Positions 56,521-64,000 of a DNA stretch of 64,000 nucleotides are shown piece after piece. Source of the stretch: Desulfovibrio legallii (GTDB lineage Bacteria; Desulfobacterota; Desulfovibrionia; Desulfovibrionales; Desulfovibrionaceae); assembly GCF_900102485.1 (NCBI RefSeq), contig NZ_FNBX01000002.1, positions 86,295 to 150,294 of the forward strand, read 5' to 3'. The notes under the pieces are model-generated. The model was given only the letters and a program-made list of their open reading frames with translations. It made no database searches and had not been told where the DNA came from. Made by a program: the position numbers and the translations under genes. Positions within the stretch are counted from its first letter, which is position 1. Each line of letters opens with the position of its first letter.

Positions 56521-57696
56521 ATGTTCTGGATCTGGTTTGTGCTGGCGGTGGGGCAGTGCGCCCTGTTGTTCATCCTGGCCCGCACGGGCGAAGGCCTGCC
56601 GCGCCGCGCGCAAGAAGACGCCGCGGCCGCCGACGCCGTGCCCAAGGCCCAGTGGCCCGCTGCAGCCCTGATCATTCCGGTGGCGGGTACGGACCCGCGC
56701 ATGGAGAGCGCGCTGCGCAGTCTGTTGTCGCAGGATTATCCGGGGCTTGCACCTGTGCTGGTCACGGCCGAGGAGCAGGAGCCCGCCGCGGCCCTCATTG
56801 GCCGGCTGCAGAAGGATTTTCCCGCTGCCCGTCATGTGACGGCCGGCCCGGCCCAGGGCTGCGGGCAGAAAAACTGCAACCTGCTGGCCGGGGTGGAGGC
56901 CGTGGGCGATGCGGCGGAGATTTATCTTTTTGCCGACAGCACCCACCAGGCTGCCCCGGACTTTGCGCGCCAGCTGGCCGCGCCCATTGTGCGGGGCGAG
57001 GCCCCCTTCGCCACGGGCTACCACGCTGTGGAGCCCGGCGACAGCCAGACGGCCACCCTGGGCTACGCGCTCTGCGTCATGCTCATGCGCCTTCTGCAGG
57101 CCGTGGGGGGCTTTACCCAGCTTTGGGGCGGGGCCATGGGCATGAGCCGCGCGGCCTTCGAAAAGTATGGCGTGCGCTCCCTGTGGTCCGAGACTGTGGT
57201 GGACGACTGTTCCCTCACCGCGCTGCTTCAGGCGCGCGGCGCGGACGTGCGCCTGTGCCCCGGCGCGCTGCTGCGCACCGCGGCCTCCAATTATGCGCCG
57301 CAGGTCTGGCGGGCCTGGATGGACCGGCAGGTGCTGTTCCTCAGGTTCTGCATGCCGGGGCAGTGGCTGCTGCTGGGGCTGCTGGCCGTTATGACGGCCG
57401 TGCCTGTGCTCTGCGCCGCCCTGGCCCTGCTCGGCTGGCTGCTGCAGCTGGGCGGCGGCGCGGGCGCGCTGCTGACCCTGTTCTGGCTGGCGGCCACGGG
57501 CGGGGCGCTCTACCTCTGGCGGGCGCTGCTGCCGCGGCCCGTGCCGCTGGCGCGCTGGCTGTGGGCCTATGTGCGGGCCGTCTGCCTGTTTGCGCGGGTC
57601 TATGCAGCCAGTGCGGCGGCCACAGGCATTGTCTGGCGGGGCATCCGCTATACGGTGGGCCGCGGCGGCGTGGTGCGCGCGGCGGCCCGTCCGTGA
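56521..57696 (+). CDS. GT2/GT21-like glycosyltransferase (ceramide glucosyltransferase-like)
   Basis: A 391-residue membrane glycosyltransferase. An N-terminal membrane segment (1-20) precedes a GT-A domain with a KNCNLL motif (117-122), ADST (138-141), VVDDCSL (226-232) and QVWRAW (261-266), the order D1, D2, D3, (Q/R)xxRW of ceramide glucosyltransferases and HpnI-type enzymes. The GGAMGMSRAAFE stretch before D3 is also typical. Several C-terminal membrane segments follow (275-370). Members transfer sugar from UDP-sugar to a lipid. In a window with an alpha-oxoamine synthase, a sphingoid-like lipid acceptor is attractive but inferred. AGGAGG precedes the ATG. Confidence 0.78.
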   Translation: MFWIWFVLAVGQCALLFILARTGEGLPRRAQEDAAAADAVPKAQWPAAALIIPVAGTDPRMESALRSLLSQDYPGLAPVLVTAEEQEPAAALIGRLQKDFPAARHVTAGPAQGCGQKNCNLLAGVEAVGDAAEIYLFADSTHQAAPDFARQLAAPIVRGEAPFATGYHAVEPGDSQTATLGYALCVMLMRLLQAVGGFTQLWGGAMGMSRAAFEKYGVRSLWSETVVDDCSLTALLQARGADVRLCPGALLRTAASNYAPQVWRAWMDRQVLFLRFCMPGQWLLLGLLAVMTAVPVLCAALALLGWLLQLGGGAGALLTLFWLAATGGALYLWRALLPRPVPLARWLWAYVRAVCLFARVYAASAAATGIVWRGIRYTVGRGGVVRAAARP

Positions 57697-57748
57697 GGGA
57701 CAGGGGCTTTGACACAGATGGCGGAGGCTGTGTATGCTCTTTTCTTTA

Positions 57749-57792
57749 CCGCGTCTTGCGGCGGGGCCCCTCGGCCCCGCCGCAAGACGCGG
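57749..57792 (+). other. Perfect 20-bp hairpin inside the second accessory operon
   Basis: Arms 57749-57768 and 57773-57792 are fully complementary around CCTC. No U-tract follows. It lies between the GT21-like gene and the permease, 44 bases before the latter. It may stabilise an mRNA end or reduce downstream expression. Confidence 0.65.
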
Positions 57793-57836
57793 CGTAGGGA
57801 GAGGAGCTTGACGACGGTGACGACGGCGGGTGGCGC

Positions 57837-59027
57837 ATGATTGCCATGTCCGATCTTTTTCGCGTGAGCCTCAGGCAGGTTACGCGCCAGCGCGGCTTCG
57901 GGGTGGTGCTTTCCATTGCCCTGGGCATCACCGCGTTTATCGTGCTGGCCGTGCTGGGACGCGAGATCCGCTATAAGGTGGGGCAGGACATGGTGCTCAT
58001 GGGTGGGGTCAACGTCATCCAGGTCTATATGGACGACCGCCAGTACCCCGGCCAGCCGCAGCGGGAATTCTACCCCGATACCGTGGAGGCCCTGCGGCAG
58101 CTGCCCGGCGTGGGCCTGGTGAGCCAGAACCTCCGCGGCAGCAGGGGCTCTGCCCTGCGCGGGGAAGGCGAGCGGACCCTGAACGTGGATTTTATCGGCG
58201 TGGACCAGGATTTTGCCGAGGTTTATTCGCTGGACCTGGTGGCCGGGCGGCTGCTGACGCATGAGGACGTGGCGGCGCACCGCCGGGTGTGCATGCTGGG
58301 CCGCGAGGGCGCGCGCAGCCTCTACGGCGATCCGGCCAAGGCCGTGGGTAAGCTGTTGTTTCTGGATCAGGAAGTTTTTGAAGTGGTGGGCGTGGTCAGC
58401 GGCGTCATGCTGGGCAGCTGGGGGCAGGGCGGCTTTCTTCCTTACACCATCATGACGGACCGTAACTGGGGCGGCGGCAAGGTGACGCGCCTTTTTGTGC
58501 GCGCCGTGGGCTGGGAGGACGTGCCGCCCCTGGTGCGCAAAATTCCCGATGTGGTGCGCGCGCATCAGGACGCGCCCTACCTGGTGGTCCGCACCCAGGA
58601 AGACCAGCTCGCGCGCATCAAAACGACCTTCATGTGGGTGGAGGCTCTGCTCTGGCTGGGCATTGCGGCCTCGCTCATGCTGGGCGGCTTCGGCATCTGG
58701 TACGGCACGTTTGCCGCCGTGCGCGCCCGCACGCGCGAGGTGGGCCTCAAAAAGGCCATGGGCGGATCGGATGCGGACATCCTGGCCCAGTTTCTGGCCG
58801 AGGCTCTGTGCAAGTCCGTGGCCGGCGGCGCGCTGGGCATTGTCATTGGCCTGCTGCTGGTGGAAATCGGCTCCTGGAGCCTGGGCACGGATATTTCCTA
58901 CCCCCTGCTCCTGGCCAGCAGCCTGGGCAGCATCGTGTTTTCCGCGGTCATCGGCGTGGCCGGCGGGTTGTACCCGGCCGTTCAGGCCAGCCGCATGGAT
59001 GTGGTCACCGCCCTGCGGTTCGAGTAA
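57837..59027 (+). CDS. ABC transporter permease, MacB/FtsX (LolC-like) family
   Basis: A 396-residue permease. The first membrane segment lies at about 20-42, then a large periplasmic domain (45-260) of MacB type, then three membrane segments. The FtsX core AAVRARTREVGLKKAMGGSDADILAQFLAEAL and the C-terminal VIGVAGGLYPAVQASRMDVVTALRFE are textbook for the family. Such permeases do mechanotransmission, extracting lipids or peptides from the inner membrane. Its ATPase is the next gene. With the TolC/HlyD pair at 25.7-28.2 kb it could complete a tripartite exporter. Confidence 0.88.
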   Translation: MIAMSDLFRVSLRQVTRQRGFGVVLSIALGITAFIVLAVLGREIRYKVGQDMVLMGGVNVIQVYMDDRQYPGQPQREFYPDTVEALRQLPGVGLVSQNLRGSRGSALRGEGERTLNVDFIGVDQDFAEVYSLDLVAGRLLTHEDVAAHRRVCMLGREGARSLYGDPAKAVGKLLFLDQEVFEVVGVVSGVMLGSWGQGGFLPYTIMTDRNWGGGKVTRLFVRAVGWEDVPPLVRKIPDVVRAHQDAPYLVVRTQEDQLARIKTTFMWVEALLWLGIAASLMLGGFGIWYGTFAAVRARTREVGLKKAMGGSDADILAQFLAEALCKSVAGGALGIVIGLLLVEIGSWSLGTDISYPLLLASSLGSIVFSAVIGVAGGLYPAVQASRMDVVTALRFE

Positions 59028-59102
59028 TTGCGTGTTGCGCCCGCAGGGGCCCGGCGCGGCCCCGCGCCGCACAGGGCCGCCTTTGGCGGACAAGGTTGGA
59101 GC

Positions 59103-61052
59103 ATGGCACCGGTAATCGTCGCCCAGAACCTGTACAAACGCTATGAAGGCTTCCCGCCGGTGCTGCGCGGGGTCAACATTGCTGTGGAACCCGGCGAGAT
59201 GGTGGCCATTATGGGGCCTTCCGGCTGCGGCAAATCCACCATGCTCCATGTGCTGGGCATGCTCCACGCGCCGGACGCGGGCAGCCTGGAGATTCTCGGC
59301 GCCGACGTGCTGGCCCTGAACAGGGAGCAGACCGCGGCTTTCCGGCGCGGCAACATGGGCTTTGTCATGCAGGCCAGCAACCTGTTCGACCACTCCACGG
59401 TATTTGAGAATGTGGAGTTCCCCCTTATCTATGAGCAGGTTCCCCCCCAGGAGCGCTGGGAGCGCGTCATCCGCGCCCTGGAGCTGGTGCGGCTTTCGGC
59501 CCGGGTGCACTACCGCAGCAACCGCCTTTCGGGCGGCGAGCAACAGCGCGTGGCCATTGCCCGCGCCATGGTCAACAACCCCCGCATTCTTCTGGCCGAC
59601 GAACCTACAGGCGCGCTGGACGCCAAGACCAGCCGGCTGATCATGGAAAATTTCCGCAACCTCTGCCACACGGGCGGCGTGGCCCTGGTCATGGTAACCC
59701 ACGACCCCAAGATGGCTGAGTACTGCGACAGCATCTACACGCTTGAAGACGGCGTGCTGCAGTGTCAGAGGCATGATCCGCCGCCCTTGCCGCCCCAGGG
59801 CGCGCACAACCTGCTGCAGGGGCCTGTGCCCGTGGTGCGCGGCGCGCTGGTGGCCACACGTTTTCCTGAGGCGGCGGGGCAGGGGCTGATGTATGCGGCC
59901 CACCGGCTGCACGCGGCGGGCCTGCTCTCGCGCATTTACGCCCTGAGCGAAAGCGGCCTTCTGAGCTCCCCTGAGGGCTATGCTCTGCCTCTGGCCGTGC
60001 GGCGCATGGGCTGGCTGCGCTGCCTGGGGGCGTTTGCCGGCATGTTGCGCCACATGCGGGGCACTTCGGCGCAGGTCTGGGAGCTCTGGCGGCAACGGCC
60101 CGGCCGGGGCGGGCGCGGCTGGTGGGCGCAGCTGCACGCCTTTTGCGCCGGGGCCCTGCTGGCCCGCTGGGGCATGCAGGACGGCATCCAGTTTTTTTAC
60201 GCGGCCGAGGCCCACGGGCCTTCCACAGCCAGCTGGGTGGCCGCGCGCCTCATGCAGACGCCTTTTGCCTTTTCTGTGCGGGCGCGGGATCTGGCCGCCC
60301 CTGGCAGCGATTGGGCGGCCAAGGTGCGGGATGCGGCTTTTGTGCGCTGCGATACTGAGGCCACGCGCGCGGCTCTGGTCAGACTGCTGCCCGAAGCCGA
60401 AGGCAAAGCTCTGGTGCTGCGCGATCCTGTGACCATCACCCCGCCCGAAGACGATGCGGACCTGCCCGCCGCGGCGGATCGCGCCGTCATACTGCTGGCC
60501 GTGGGCACCATGGCCCGGCGCAAGGGCTACGACCTGCTGCTGCGAGCCTGCGCCCTGCTGGCGGCGCGCAAGGTGGATTTCAGCCTGGAGCTGGTGGGGC
60601 AGGGGCCGGAGCGCGCCTCTTTGCGGCGTCTGGCCCGTCGGCTCGGGTTGCGGGGGCGGGTGCGTTTTCTGGCCCGCGTGCCCCATGAGAACATGCCTGA
60701 CGTGTACGCTCGGGCAGATATCTTTGTATCGCCGGGCCGCCGGACGCCGCAAGGCGATGTGGATGGCCTGCCCTCGGCCCTGGTGGAGGCCCTGGCCAGC
60801 GGCCTGGCCGTGGTGGTCAGCGATCTGCCTGGTCAGCTGGAGGCCGTGCGGCAAGGGGAAAACGGCCTGGTGACGCCGCAGGAAGACGTGGAAGCTCTGG
60901 CGGGGGCGCTGGAGAAGCTGGCCGCCTCTGCGGAAGAACGGCGGCGGCTCGGCCGCGCGGCGCGGCAGTCCTTGCCGGAGCTGCTGGCCGGGGAGGCCAC
61001 CGAAGCCCGCTTTGTGCAATTGTTCAAAACCGCCTGCGGCATGCAAAAGTAG
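59103..61052 (+). CDS. Fusion of a MacB/LolD-type ABC ATPase with a WcaL-like glycosyltransferase
   Basis: A 649-residue single reading frame. Residues 1-225 form a complete ABC ATPase: Walker [10 protein letters not shown] (38-46), Q90, signature LSGGEQQ (142-148), Walker B ILLADEP (162-168), His200. After a Pro-rich linker (225-245), residues 246-649 are a GT-B glycosyltransferase paralogous to 33335-34699 and 35834-37219 ([71 protein letters not shown]). The ATPase pairs with the upstream permease. No stop or frameshift lies at the junction. Fusing export ATPase to glycosyltransferase suggests glycosylation coupled to transport; this is inference. Confidence 0.88.
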   Translation: MAPVIVAQNLYKRYEGFPPVLRGVNIAVEPGEMVAIMGPSGCGKSTMLHVLGMLHAPDAGSLEILGADVLALNREQTAAFRRGNMGFVMQASNLFDHSTVFENVEFPLIYEQVPPQERWERVIRALELVRLSARVHYRSNRLSGGEQQRVAIARAMVNNPRILLADEPTGALDAKTSRLIMENFRNLCHTGGVALVMVTHDPKMAEYCDSIYTLEDGVLQCQRHDPPPLPPQGAHNLLQGPVPVVRGALVATRFPEAAGQGLMYAAHRLHAAGLLSRIYALSESGLLSSPEGYALPLAVRRMGWLRCLGAFAGMLRHMRGTSAQVWELWRQRPGRGGRGWWAQLHAFCAGALLARWGMQDGIQFFYAAEAHGPSTASWVAARLMQTPFAFSVRARDLAAPGSDWAAKVRDAAFVRCDTEATRAALVRLLPEAEGKALVLRDPVTITPPEDDADLPAAADRAVILLAVGTMARRKGYDLLLRACALLAARKVDFSLELVGQGPERASLRRLARRLGLRGRVRFLARVPHENMPDVYARADIFVSPGRRTPQGDVDGLPSALVEALASGLAVVVSDLPGQLEAVRQGENGLVTPQEDVEALAGALEKLAASAEERRRLGRAARQSLPELLAGEATEARFVQLFKTACGMQK

Positions 61053-61338
61053 CGCTTTTCGGGCCTGGGGGGCTCTTGCGGCTGCGCCGGCGGGTTCTGC
61101 GCCGGGCGCACGAGCCGCGATTCGGCGGCCTGCGCGCGGCAGCGTCGGCGTGCGGTCTGTTATGTTTTGCAAAAGTGTCGCCCCAACGGCGGCCTGCTGC
61201 AGCGGATTTCGGGCGGCTGCGCCCGCGAGGCCGGGTTGGCTTGCGGCGCGCTGGGATATTTCTTAGGAAAATGCTTTATGAAACTCCTGCGGCTGCGGGC
61301 GCAGGGACGGATCTGCGGTGCCGCACTGTGGGGTAGGT

Positions 61339-62808
61339 ATGGATTTTGACGGGGTGCGCGTTCTGGTGGTGGGCGATGTGATGCTGGACCGCTACGTTTC
61401 CGGCAGCGTGCGGCGCATTTCGCCGGAGGCTCCGGTGCCGGTGGTGGCGGTGCGGCGGCGCTGGTCGGTCCCTGGGGGGGCGGCCAACGTGGCCCGCAAC
61501 CTGTTGCGGCTGGGGGTAACGGCGCGGCTGACGGGGCTGGCCGGGCGGGATGCGGACGGGGAGGAGCTGCGCGCGGCCCTGGCGGCCGAGGGGCTCAAAG
61601 ATTCCCTGGTTTACGCGCCCGCGCGGCGCACTACCTGCAAGACGCGCGTCCTGGCCCAAGGGCAGCAGATGCTGCGGCTGGATGAAGAGCTTTGCGCGCC
61701 GCCCGCCGCGGCGGAGCTGGCGGCCCTGCGCGAGCGGGCCCTGGAGCTGCTGCCCGGCTGCGGGGCTGTGGTGCTTTCGGATTACGGCAAGGGCGTGCTG
61801 CTGCCCGATGCGGACGGCGTCAGCCTGTGCGCGGCGGTGACGGAGGCGGCCGAAGCCCTGGGCGTGCCCGTGCTGGTGGACCCCAAGGGTGGACAGTGGG
61901 AGCGCTACCGGGGGGCGCAGTGCGTGACGCCCAACAGCGCGGAGTTCATGCGCGCCTGCGGCGAGGATGCCGGGGCCGCGCCGGACGCAGCGCGGCGTGC
62001 GGCCCTGGCGGCCAGACTTTGCGGGGATTACGCCTTTGCGCGGGTGCTGCTTACGCGCGGGGCCAAGGGCATGGAGCTCTATACCGGGCAGGGGCTGCTG
62101 TGCCGCTGCCCGGCCCGTGCGCGTGAAGTGGCGGACGTTTCCGGCGCGGGGGATACGGTGGTGGCCGTGCTGGCGGCCTGTGTGGCCAAGGGCCTGCCCT
62201 GGGAGGAGAGCGTGCGCGTGGCCAACACGGCGGCAGGCGTGGTGGTGGGCAAAACCGGCACCGCCCCCGTGACCCTGAGCGAGCTGCGGGCCGCCCTGCG
62301 GGAAAATGCAGAAAATCCCAAACTTTTTGCCCTGCCGGACCTGCTGGAAAAAGTGGAGGACTGGCGGCGCAAAAACGAAACCGTGGTCTTTACCAACGGC
62401 TGTTTTGATCTTCTGCATCCGGGGCACGTCTCCCTGCTGCGGCAGAGCGCGGCCCAGGGCGACCATCTGATCGTGGGGCTCAACAGCGACGCCTCGGTGC
62501 GGCGGCTCAAGGGGCCCACGCGGCCCATCCAGGACGAACGCAGCCGGGCGCAGGTTCTGGCTGCCCTTAACGGGGTGGAGGCGGTGATTCTGTTTGACGC
62601 GGATACGCCCCTGGAGCTCATCAGGGCCATCAGGCCCGACGTGTTGGTCAAGGGCAGCGACTATACGGAGGCCACTGTGGTGGGGGCCGACCTGGTGCGG
62701 GCCGCGGGCGGGCGCGTGTTCCTGGCCGCGCTGACGCCCGGCTGCAGCACTACCGGCATCGTGCGGAAAATCGACGCCGGGCCGCAGGATGGGGAGCCCG
62801 GAAACTGA
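61339..62808 (+). CDS. hldE: Bifunctional heptose 7-phosphate kinase / heptose 1-phosphate adenylyltransferase
   Basis: A 489-residue two-domain enzyme of ADP-heptose synthesis for LPS core. The N-terminal PfkB/ribokinase domain (1-320) has GGAANVARNLLRLG and the catalytic SGAGDT; the C-terminal nucleotidyltransferase (about 345-489) has TNGCFDLLHPGHVSLL and IRPDVLVKGSDYT. Both halves are complete. The ATG at 61339 follows GGGTAGG. Its stop overlaps glk by one base (TGATG). The 286-base gap before it holds no clear gene or promoter. Confidence 0.95.
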   Translation: MDFDGVRVLVVGDVMLDRYVSGSVRRISPEAPVPVVAVRRRWSVPGGAANVARNLLRLGVTARLTGLAGRDADGEELRAALAAEGLKDSLVYAPARRTTCKTRVLAQGQQMLRLDEELCAPPAAAELAALRERALELLPGCGAVVLSDYGKGVLLPDADGVSLCAAVTEAAEALGVPVLVDPKGGQWERYRGAQCVTPNSAEFMRACGEDAGAAPDAARRAALAARLCGDYAFARVLLTRGAKGMELYTGQGLLCRCPARAREVADVSGAGDTVVAVLAACVAKGLPWEESVRVANTAAGVVVGKTGTAPVTLSELRAALRENAENPKLFALPDLLEKVEDWRRKNETVVFTNGCFDLLHPGHVSLLRQSAAQGDHLIVGLNSDASVRRLKGPTRPIQDERSRAQVLAALNGVEAVILFDADTPLELIRAIRPDVLVKGSDYTEATVVGADLVRAAGGRVFLAALTPGCSTTGIVRKIDAGPQDGEPGN

Positions 62809-63806
62809 TGGCGCGCCAGCGCATTTTGGCGGCCGACATCGGCGGCACCAACGCCCGCTTCGGCTGTTTTTCCTTTGAGGACGGCGCGCTGCGGCTGGAG
62901 CGCGCCTCCTGGATGCCCTCGGCGGGCCTGCACGATACGGAGGCCGCCCTGCTGGCCCTGCAAAAGCGGCTGGACCTGGGCATCCGGCGCGATGACGTGC
63001 TTGCCATGGCCGTGGCCGGGCCCGTGGCGGCCGGGCGCGGCTGCCTGACCAACGGGGCCTTGCGGCTGGACATGGCCGAGGCGCGGCGGCTGTTTGGCCT
63101 GCGCCGCTGCCTGCTGTGCAACGATTTTGCGGCCGCGGCTCTGGCCACCCTGACCCCGCCGGGGCAAAGCGCCCGGCTGGCGGCGGGGGAAGCCCTGCCG
63201 GAGGCGGCGGGGGCGGCGCGCTTTGCCGCGCGGGCCGTGCTGGGCGCGGGCACGGGCCTGGGGGCGGCGCTCCTGGTCTGGAGCGGGCGGCGCTGGCTGC
63301 CCGTGCCTTCGGAGGCGGGGCACGCGGCCTTTCCTTTTGTGGGGCGGCCGGAACACGATTTTGAGCGCTTTTTGCAGAAGGATCTGGGGCAGAGCTGGAT
63401 CAGCGCGGAGAACGTGCTCTCCGGCCTGGGGCTCAGCCAACTGCACTTTTTTCTCAGCGGCGCATACCTGTTCCCGCCGGTGGTGGGCGCAGAGGCCCTG
63501 AGCTCAGAGACCACCACGCTGCAGTGGTATGCCCGGTTTTTGGCCCGGTTCTGCCGCAACTGGATGTACGCCGGGCTGAGCCTGGGCGGGCTGTGGATCT
63601 GCGGCGGCATTGCCGCCCGCAATCCCCTGTGCGTGACCTGCCCTGAGTTTGCGGCGGAGCTCAGCCGCGCCGAGCCCTTGCGGGATCTTTTTGCGGCCAC
63701 GCCCGTGCGCCTGATGGAAGACGAAAACAGCGGGCTGTGGGGCGCGGCCCGCGCCGGGCAGGATCTCGTGCTCCGGCAGGAGGCTGCTTTGGATCAGCAG
63801 GGATAG
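62808..63806 (+). CDS. glk: Glucokinase
   Basis: A 332-residue ROK-independent bacterial glucokinase. ADIGGTNARFG is the phosphate-binding start; LLCNDFAAAALA holds the catalytic Asp, and LGAGTGLGAALL, PSEAGHAAFPF (glucose contacts) and WICGGIAARNPL follow. It phosphorylates glucose or a similar hexose with ATP. Translationally coupled to hldE. The gap after it (63807-63899) shows no clear terminator. Confidence 0.9.
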   Translation: MARQRILAADIGGTNARFGCFSFEDGALRLERASWMPSAGLHDTEAALLALQKRLDLGIRRDDVLAMAVAGPVAAGRGCLTNGALRLDMAEARRLFGLRRCLLCNDFAAAALATLTPPGQSARLAAGEALPEAAGAARFAARAVLGAGTGLGAALLVWSGRRWLPVPSEAGHAAFPFVGRPEHDFERFLQKDLGQSWISAENVLSGLGLSQLHFFLSGAYLFPPVVGAEALSSETTTLQWYARFLARFCRNWMYAGLSLGGLWICGGIAARNPLCVTCPEFAAELSRAEPLRDLFAATPVRLMEDENSGLWGAARAGQDLVLRQEAALDQQG

Positions 63807-63899
63807 CCCCGCGGCAGCGGGTTTTCCGCAGGGCTGCAAAAACCTGTGCCCTGGGCCGGAGGTCCGGCGCGTAAATCTGCCGTCCGCCGCGGGAGGGGC

Positions 63900-63936
63900 T
63901 TGACAAGCTCTTTGCGGTAACGATAATGTTTATTAT
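63900..63936 (+). promoter_or_regulatory. Promoter with Fur/PerR-like box
   Basis: TTGACA (63900-63905), 16 bases, GATAAT (63922-63927), a strong sigma70 pair. ATAAT-GTTT-ATTAT (63923-63936), an inverted repeat like a PerR/Fur box, overlaps the -10. It precedes the Fur-like gene at 63956, so autorepression is likely. Confidence 0.65.
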
Positions 63937-63955
63937 AAATAGCGGAGAGGAACAT

Positions 63956-64000
63956 ATGGCGCAAACGCAAACAAGAATGACGCGGCAACGGGCGGTGATC
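63956..64000 (+). CDS. Fur-family regulator, N-terminal fragment
   Basis: Only 15 codons are in the window: MAQTQTRMTRQRAVI. MTRQRAVI matches the first helix of Fur/PerR/Zur regulators (MTxQRxxIL). AGAGG lies before the ATG. Which metal or signal it senses cannot be told; the PerR-like box upstream leans toward PerR. Confidence 0.6.
   Translation, partial: MAQTQTRMTRQRAVI

Overview
The window is a GC-rich, gene-dense stretch of a Desulfovibrio-type sulfate reducer (Desulfovibrionaceae). The assignment rests on gene content: an atpZ-atpI-atpB-atpE Fo cluster, a Tat-exported periplasmic [NiFe] hydrogenase (hynBA) with its maturation protease, an HldE-type ADP-heptose enzyme, flhB-flhA, a flagellin, and strong GC bias throughout. 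Both edges cut genes: the first codons of lepA at the left (minus strand) and a Fur/PerR-like regulator at the right (plus strand).

Layout. 1-5.6 kb: lepA start, atpEBIZ, an rlmD-type 23S rRNA m5U methyltransferase and an MFS transporter (all minus). 5.8-11.1 kb: flhB-flhA (plus), then flagellin with a small downstream gene (minus). 11.3-22.8 kb: gdhA, a methyl-accepting chemotaxis protein, a GapN-type aldehyde dehydrogenase, a YchJ/SEC-C protein, a Cys-rich two-repeat protein, pgi, and a histidine kinase/sigma54-activator pair. 23.4-39.1 kb: a GntR regulator, then a divergent accessory locus. Its minus arm holds a ketosynthase-less PKS-like protein (AT-ACP-degenerate KR-DH), a TolC-like lipoprotein, an HlyD-like adaptor and a flippase. 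Its plus arm holds an alpha-oxoamine synthase, two WcaL-like glycosyltransferases, a deacetylase-like protein and a glutamine amidotransferase. 39.4-43.4 kb: housekeeping genes. 43.6-46.3 kb: an AT-rich, complete DpnII-like restriction-modification island. 46.5-49.8 kb: hynC-like protease, hynA, hynB. 50.2-52.6 kb: metY and a DMT exporter. 52.7-61.1 kb: a second accessory locus with an AlkP-superfamily enzyme, a paralogue of the deacetylase-like protein, glycosyltransferases (one GT21/ceramide-glucosyltransferase-like), a MacB/LolC-type permease and an ABC ATPase fused to a third WcaL-like glycosyltransferase. 61.3-64 kb: hldE, glk and the Fur-like start.

How the parts fit. The most interesting content is the pair of accessory loci (24.3-39.1 and 52.7-61.1 kb). 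They share paralogous proteins: three glycosyltransferases of one family and two DVEEEG deacetylase-like proteins. Together they could build an acyl chain on an ACP, condense it with an amino acid through the PLP-dependent alpha-oxoamine synthase, glycosylate and amidate the product, and move it across the envelope. I infer an undescribed glycosylated amino-lipid (sphingolipid-like) pathway; no chemistry is proven by the sequence.

Other signals worth checking are a structured dispersed intergenic repeat in three copies with a compensatory base change, the HTH-methyltransferase fusion whose promoter spacer carries a perfect palindrome, and the divergent start codons of a thioesterase and mltA that share one ATGCAT. 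No tRNA, rRNA, CRISPR array or insertion sequence was seen.
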